9,882 bases of DNA, taken from Burkholderiales bacterium (GTDB taxonomy: Bacteria; Pseudomonadota; Gammaproteobacteria; Burkholderiales; UBA11063). This document shows, piece by piece, positions 6,733-9,882 of the stretch. A model generated the notes under the pieces. The model did no database searches. It had not been told where the DNA came from and saw only the letters and a list, made by a program, of their open reading frames with translations. The stretch covers positions 1 to 9,882 of the forward strand of contig JAPJMP010000045.1 in the NCBI GenBank assembly GCA_026461645.1, in the 5' to 3' direction. Position 1 is the first letter of the stretch. Every line of letters begins with the position of its first letter. The translations under genes were made by a program, and so were the position numbers.

Positions 6733-8279
6733 TGTCTAAAGGCTCTGTAACCAGAAAGAACCATTACAATATTATGTTCATTGCAAGCATTTAGTACATC
6801 TTGATCTTTAACCGATCCACCTGGCTGAATAATTGCTGTTACACCGCCTTTAGCTAATAAATCAACATTATCACGAAAAGGGAAAAAAGCATCTGAAGCT
6901 GCAACTGCTCCTTCTACAGCAAAACCAAACTCTTGAGCTTTGTTCATTGCTATTTTAGTCGAATCAATTCTTGACATTTGCCCTGCACCTATACCAATGG
7001 TTTGATTGTTTTTAACTAAAACAATTGCATTCGATTTTACAAATCTAGCAACGCTCCAAGCAAACAGCAAATCATTCAATATTTCATTGCTTGGTTTATG
7101 ATGCGATACTATTTTAATATCTTCTACACTTAATGTTTTATTTTCTGGAGTTTGAACTAATAATCCACCACCAATACGTTTGTATTCAAATTGATTGGTT
7201 GCATCACCCAAAGCTATTTTTAAAACCCTAATATTTGGCTTGTTTTTAATTGCCGCTAGTGCTGCTTCAGTAAAATTAGGGGCAATTAATAATTCACAAA
7301 ATTGTTTACATACTTCTAAAACAGTTTTTTCATCAACTTCAATATTAAATGCAATAATACCGCCAAAACTACTTATAGTATCGCTAGAATATGCTTTTTT
7401 ATAACAATTATAAGCGCTAGTGCAACTTGCAACTCCACAAGGGTTAGCATGTTTTACTATCACGCACGATGGTTGCGTGAACTGTTTCACACATTCCCAT
7501 GCAGTATCAGCATCAACTAAATTATTATAGGATAATTCTTTGCCTTGAATTTGTACAAAACTAGATATTAAGCCATTAATATTGCCACTATCTTTATAAA
7601 ACGCTGACTGTTGATGTGAATTTTCTCCATACCTTAAAACTTGTGATAGCTTACCATTAAAGGTAAATTCTTGATTAAATTTAGAAGGAATAAATTTGCT
7701 TAAATAACTACTAATTAAACTATCATAATAAGCAGTATGAGCAAATGCTTTTTGTGCTAATTCAATTCTTTTATTGATAGCAACAGCATTATTTGTATTC
7801 AATTCTTGCAAAATATTTTCATAATCATTATAATCAGTTACTACTATGACATTTTCATGGTTTTTGGCTGCTGCTCTAATCATAGCCGGACCACCAATAT
7901 CAATATTCTCAATGGCATTATTAAAACTACAATTCTCCTGATTAATTGTATTTTCAAATGGATATAAATTTACACAAACTAGATCAATTGCATTTATTCC
8001 ATGCTGTTGTAATTGTTGCTGATGCATTTTATCGGTTCTTTTAGCTAAAATTCCACCATGTATTTTAGGATGAAGCGTTTTAACTCTGCCATCTAAAATT
8101 TCAGGAAAATTAGTTACACTAGCTACTTCTATTGCTGCAATATTATTATCATTTAAATATTTATAGGTCCCACCAGTTGATAAAATTTTAAATTGCTGTT
8201 TAATCAATCCTTGAGCAAAAGTAATTAAATTGGTCTTATCTGAAACACTAACTAAAGCATATTTAATTGTTTGTGACAT
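6729..8279 (-). CDS. purH: Bifunctional AICAR transformylase / IMP cyclohydrolase
   Basis: Carries out the last two steps of IMP synthesis: formylation of AICAR with 10-formyl-THF, then ring closure to IMP. The 516-residue length is typical. The N-terminal MGS-like cyclohydrolase domain (about 5-150) shows SVSDKT (11-16), STGGT (34-38), GRVKTLHPKIHGGIL (64-78), NLYPFE (104-109) and NIDIGGPAMIRAAAKN (125-140). The C-terminal transformylase domain has LRYGENSHQ (215-223) and IVKHANPCG (274-282), with the catalytic Lys-His pair at K276-H277, then SSFGGIIAFN (303-312), SDAFFPF (462-468) and the C-terminal YRAFRH. All key residues are present. The ATG is preceded by GGGGA, seven bases away. It is transcribed divergently from purN, the other 10-formyl-THF-using enzyme of the pathway. 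The 3' end meets the zinc-finger gene with no intergenic space. Confidence 0.98.
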   Translation of the reverse strand: MSQTIKYALVSVSDKTNLITFAQGLIKQQFKILSTGGTYKYLNDNNIAAIEVASVTNFPEILDGRVKTLHPKIHGGILAKRTDKMHQQQLQQHGINAIDLVCVNLYPFENTINQENCSFNNAIENIDIGGPAMIRAAAKNHENVIVVTDYNDYENILQELNTNNAVAINKRIELAQKAFAHTAYYDSLISSYLSKFIPSKFNQEFTFNGKLSQVLRYGENSHQQSAFYKDSGNINGLISSFVQIQGKELSYNNLVDADTAWECVKQFTQPSCVIVKHANPCGVASCTSAYNCYKKAYSSDTISSFGGIIAFNIEVDEKTVLEVCKQFCELLIAPNFTEAALAAIKNKPNIRVLKIALGDATNQFEYKRIGGGLLVQTPENKTLSVEDIKIVSHHKPSNEILNDLLFAWSVARFVKSNAIVLVKNNQTIGIGAGQMSRIDSTKIAMNKAQEFGFAVEGAVAASDAFFPFRDNVDLLAKGGVTAIIQPGGSVKDQDVLNACNEHNIVMVLSGYRAFRH

Positions 8280-8373
8280 ATTTTCATCCCCATGTTACAA
8301 TAACTAATACCTATATTATCACATAATTTTATGGTAATATGTTAAGTGATAAATAATTTATTAAAGGTAATTC
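8280..8373. promoter_or_regulatory. Divergent purH-purN promoter region with inverted repeat
   Basis: A 94-bp gap between divergent purine genes. For purH (minus strand) an extended -10, TGTGATAAT, lies at 8323-8315, with TTAACA at 8345-8340 as a possible -35; the 19-base spacing is a little long. For purN (plus strand) TGGTAATAT at 8332-8340 is a weaker extended -10 and overlaps the purH -35. A 7-bp inverted repeat, TTATCAC (8316-8322) and GTGATAA (8346-8352), brackets both. purN has AAAGG (8363-8367) six bases before its ATG. No classical E. coli-type PurR box is visible. Confidence 0.5.
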
Positions 8374-9018
8374 ATGAATTTTGTAGTACTAATTTCAGGG
8401 CGTGGATCTAACCTGGAGGCCATGTGTAAATTTGGACTTGCAGATAAAATTAAATGTGTCATTAGTAATAGTGCAACTGCAAAAGGCTTAGACATTGCAA
8501 AAGCATATGGCATTACATCTCATGTCGTTTCTCACGCTCAATTTAAACAACGCGAAGATTTTGAGCAAGAATTAATTAAAATTATTGACAACACTTCCAG
8601 TCAACTGGTTGTTTTAGCTGGTTTTAAACGTATTCTTACAGACTATTTTGTAAATCATTACAAAAATAAGATTATTAACATTCATCCATCATTATTACCA
8701 TCATTTGTAGGTGCTGATGCACAAAGTTATGCTTTATATGCTCATGTAAAAGTTAGTGGTGCCACTATTCATTATTTAACCAATGTTTTGGATCATGGCC
8801 CGATTATTGCTCAAGGTGTTGTTCCGGTATTAGCCAATGATACACGCTCAACTTTAGCTGATCGTATTTTAGCTTTGGAACATATAATGTATCCTTTTAT
8901 AATTTATAAAATAATTAAGCAACAAGTTGAAATTACTGAACCATTTCAGGTAAAAGTGACAAAAGATAGTAATGATCTAAATCTTTTAGGAACTTTTGCA
9001 CCAGTAATTTTTTATTAA
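8374..9018 (+). CDS. purN: Phosphoribosylglycinamide formyltransferase (GAR transformylase)
   Basis: Transfers the formyl group of 10-formyl-THF to GAR in the third step of purine synthesis; cytoplasmic. The 214 residues match the family. Visible blocks are the phosphate-binding loop ISGRGSNLEAM (7-17), VISNSATAKGLDIA (29-42), VVLAGFKRIL (79-88) and the catalytic segment INIHPSLLP (101-109) with N102 and H104. Further on come VSGATIHYL (127-135) and LDHGPIIAQ (139-147) with the catalytic aspartate D140. The usual GFMRIL is GFKRIL here, a lysine in a folate-pocket position that is commonly methionine; whether this matters is unclear. The start is secured by AAAGG six bases upstream and by the conserved opening NFVVLISG. 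Divergent from purH across a 94-bp promoter region; the methyltransferase gene follows after 10 bases, probably on the same transcript. Confidence 0.97.
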   Translation: MNFVVLISGRGSNLEAMCKFGLADKIKCVISNSATAKGLDIAKAYGITSHVVSHAQFKQREDFEQELIKIIDNTSSQLVVLAGFKRILTDYFVNHYKNKIINIHPSLLPSFVGADAQSYALYAHVKVSGATIHYLTNVLDHGPIIAQGVVPVLANDTRSTLADRILALEHIMYPFIIYKIIKQQVEITEPFQVKVTKDSNDLNLLGTFAPVIFY

Positions 9019-9028
9019 AGTAATAACT

Positions 9029-9730
9029 ATGCATCAGTTGTTTTTAATTCCTACTACTCTAGATAATGCTATAACCGGTAATGTTTTATTACCATCACAA
9101 CTTAAACTTATTTTAAGTGTGCAATATTTTATTGTAGAAAATGCTAAAATTGGCAGAGCTCATTTAAAGCAACTTAATTTACCCACTCCAATTCAACAAC
9201 TTAATATTCAGGAATTAAATAAACATAATACTAATTATGCTTTATTAATTAAGCCTTTACTTGATGGCCATGATTTAGGATTAATTTCTGATTGCGGTTT
9301 ACCAGCAATCGCTGACCCTGGAAATGAAATCGTCAAATTAGCCCATAAACATAATATTAAAGTAACCCCATTGGTTGGTCCAAGTTCAATTTTCTTAGCT
9401 TTAATGGCAAGTGGTGTTAGCGGCCAAAATTTTGCGTTTAATGGCTATTTACCCGTAGATAAGGAATTAAAGGTAAAAGCTATACAACAGCTACAATGGC
9501 AAGTTAATCATTGCAATCAAAGTCAGATTTTTATTGAGACACCTTATCGTAATCAAGGGTTATTTGAATTACTTTTAACTACACTTAATCCAGATATTAC
9601 ACTATGCCTTGCCATTAATTTAATGCAAGAAAATCAAAGCATTAAAAGCCAAACGATAAAACAATGGCATAAATTAAAGGCAAATTTATGCTTAAATAAA
9701 GAAGAAGTGGTTTTTGTAATCGGTAAATAG
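9029..9730 (+). CDS. RsmI-like SAM-dependent methyltransferase (tetrapyrrole methylase fold)
   Basis: A 233-residue member of the tetrapyrrole methylase superfamily, close to RsmI, the 16S rRNA 2'-O-ribose methyltransferase. The SAM-binding features are GLISDCGLPAIADPGNEIV (84-102), corresponding to GLVSDAGTPLISDPG of RsmI, and LVGPSSIFLALMASGVSGQNF (115-135). FIVENAKIGRAHLK (34-47) matches the ENARIARAFLK-type block of a shorter RsmI-like paralogue frequent in betaproteobacteria; FIETPYR (168-174) is also typical. It lacks the C-terminal extension of true RsmI and the usual GDG at the N terminus, so I call it RsmI-like and give no symbol; the RNA or other substrate is not known. It lies 10 bases after purN with only a weak ribosome site, which suggests translation depends partly on purN. 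A terminator begins at its stop codon. Confidence 0.88.
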   Translation: MHQLFLIPTTLDNAITGNVLLPSQLKLILSVQYFIVENAKIGRAHLKQLNLPTPIQQLNIQELNKHNTNYALLIKPLLDGHDLGLISDCGLPAIADPGNEIVKLAHKHNIKVTPLVGPSSIFLALMASGVSGQNFAFNGYLPVDKELKVKAIQQLQWQVNHCNQSQIFIETPYRNQGLFELLLTTLNPDITLCLAINLMQENQSIKSQTIKQWHKLKANLCLNKEEVVFVIGK

Positions 9731-9752
9731 CTAATATTTATTAGCATTTTTT
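9730..9752 (+). terminator. Rho-independent terminator after the methyltransferase gene
   Basis: A stem GCTAAT (9730-9735) pairs with ATTAGC (9740-9745) around a 4-base loop, followed by A and six T (9747-9752). The first stem base is the last base of the TAG stop codon. The stem is only 6 bp and AT-rich, so strength is moderate. It should end the purN-methyltransferase transcript just before the transposase remnant. Confidence 0.7.
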
Positions 9753-9882
9753 ATGCTACAGGTAGCAAAAATGAGGCTCTTTTAAAAAATGGTATTATTG
9801 GGCTACACATAGTAAACTTGAACCAATTAAACAAGTAGCATATACAATAAAACGTCATTGGTATGGTGTAATTAAATGGAAA
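9752..9882 (+). pseudogene. ISL3-family transposase remnant, 5'-truncated and frameshifted, cut by window edge
   Basis: From 9784 to the edge one frame reads KKWYYWATHSKLEPIK and then QVAYTIKRHWYGVIKWK. This is the characteristic block of ISL3-family DDE transposases just ahead of the catalytic glutamate region (expected NG-LEG-N), which would lie beyond 9882. Upstream that frame has a TGA at 9772-9774. The family-like sequence YATGSKNEALLK continues instead in another frame (9752-9787), so one base appears lost in the A6 run at 9784-9789, where A7 would restore KK. There is no start codon, and the methyltransferase terminator abuts the fragment, so the first two thirds or more of the transposase are missing on this side. 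I see no terminal inverted repeat or target duplication at this end. It is most likely a dead fragment of an insertion sequence. Confidence 0.8.

Noticed and set aside
7195..7404. Plus-strand open frame opposite purH
   Set aside because: It is fully inside the purH transformylase domain, without a ribosome site or a recognisable domain.
9784..9789. Programmed -1 frameshift in the transposase
   Set aside because: The element is already truncated at its 5' end, and ISL3 transposases are normally made from one frame; a lost A in a homopolymer is the simpler reading.

Overview
This AT-rich window (about one third G+C by eye) carries ordinary housekeeping genes and one less usual exported-enzyme operon. 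The WrbA, EtfB, EtfA and small CHCC zinc-finger proteins all read most like betaproteobacterial versions. I therefore infer a low-GC betaproteobacterium, possibly of the Neisseriales. That assignment rests on remembered family patterns, not on a search.

Layout, left to right. (1) Bases 63-521 (+): a small exported protein of unknown function, followed by a strong hairpin terminator (554-580). (2) Bases 602-4022 (-): a three-gene operon transcribed leftward. It encodes an MltD-like lytic transglycosylase with one LysM domain, an exported GH76 glycosidase (alpha-1,6-mannanase family) with a basic His/Lys-rich tail, and a cytoplasmic alpha/beta hydrolase. (3) Bases 4205-6732 (+): wrbA, etfB, etfA and the zinc-finger protein, tightly packed as a probable redox operon. 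(4) Bases 6729-8279 (-): purH, whose stop codon overlaps that of the zinc-finger gene. (5) Bases 8374-9730 (+): purN, divergent from purH, then an RsmI-like SAM methyltransferase that ends in a terminator built onto its stop codon. (6) From about 9752 to the right edge: a 5'-truncated, frameshifted ISL3-family transposase remnant.

How the genes work together. PurN and PurH are the two 10-formyl-THF-dependent enzymes of IMP synthesis and share a 94-bp divergent promoter region. EtfA and EtfB form an electron-transfer flavoprotein; WrbA is another flavin redox protein. MltD and the GH76 enzyme are both exported carbohydrate-cleaving enzymes, which suggests an envelope or extracellular polysaccharide role for that operon.

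No tRNA, rRNA, CRISPR array, phage module or defence system was recognised. The longest stretch without a gene is 182 bp (4023-4204), a divergent promoter region. I see no convincing wholly new system. The best leads are the MltD-GH76-hydrolase operon, the EtfA with an altered FAD domain, and the IS remnant at the right edge.
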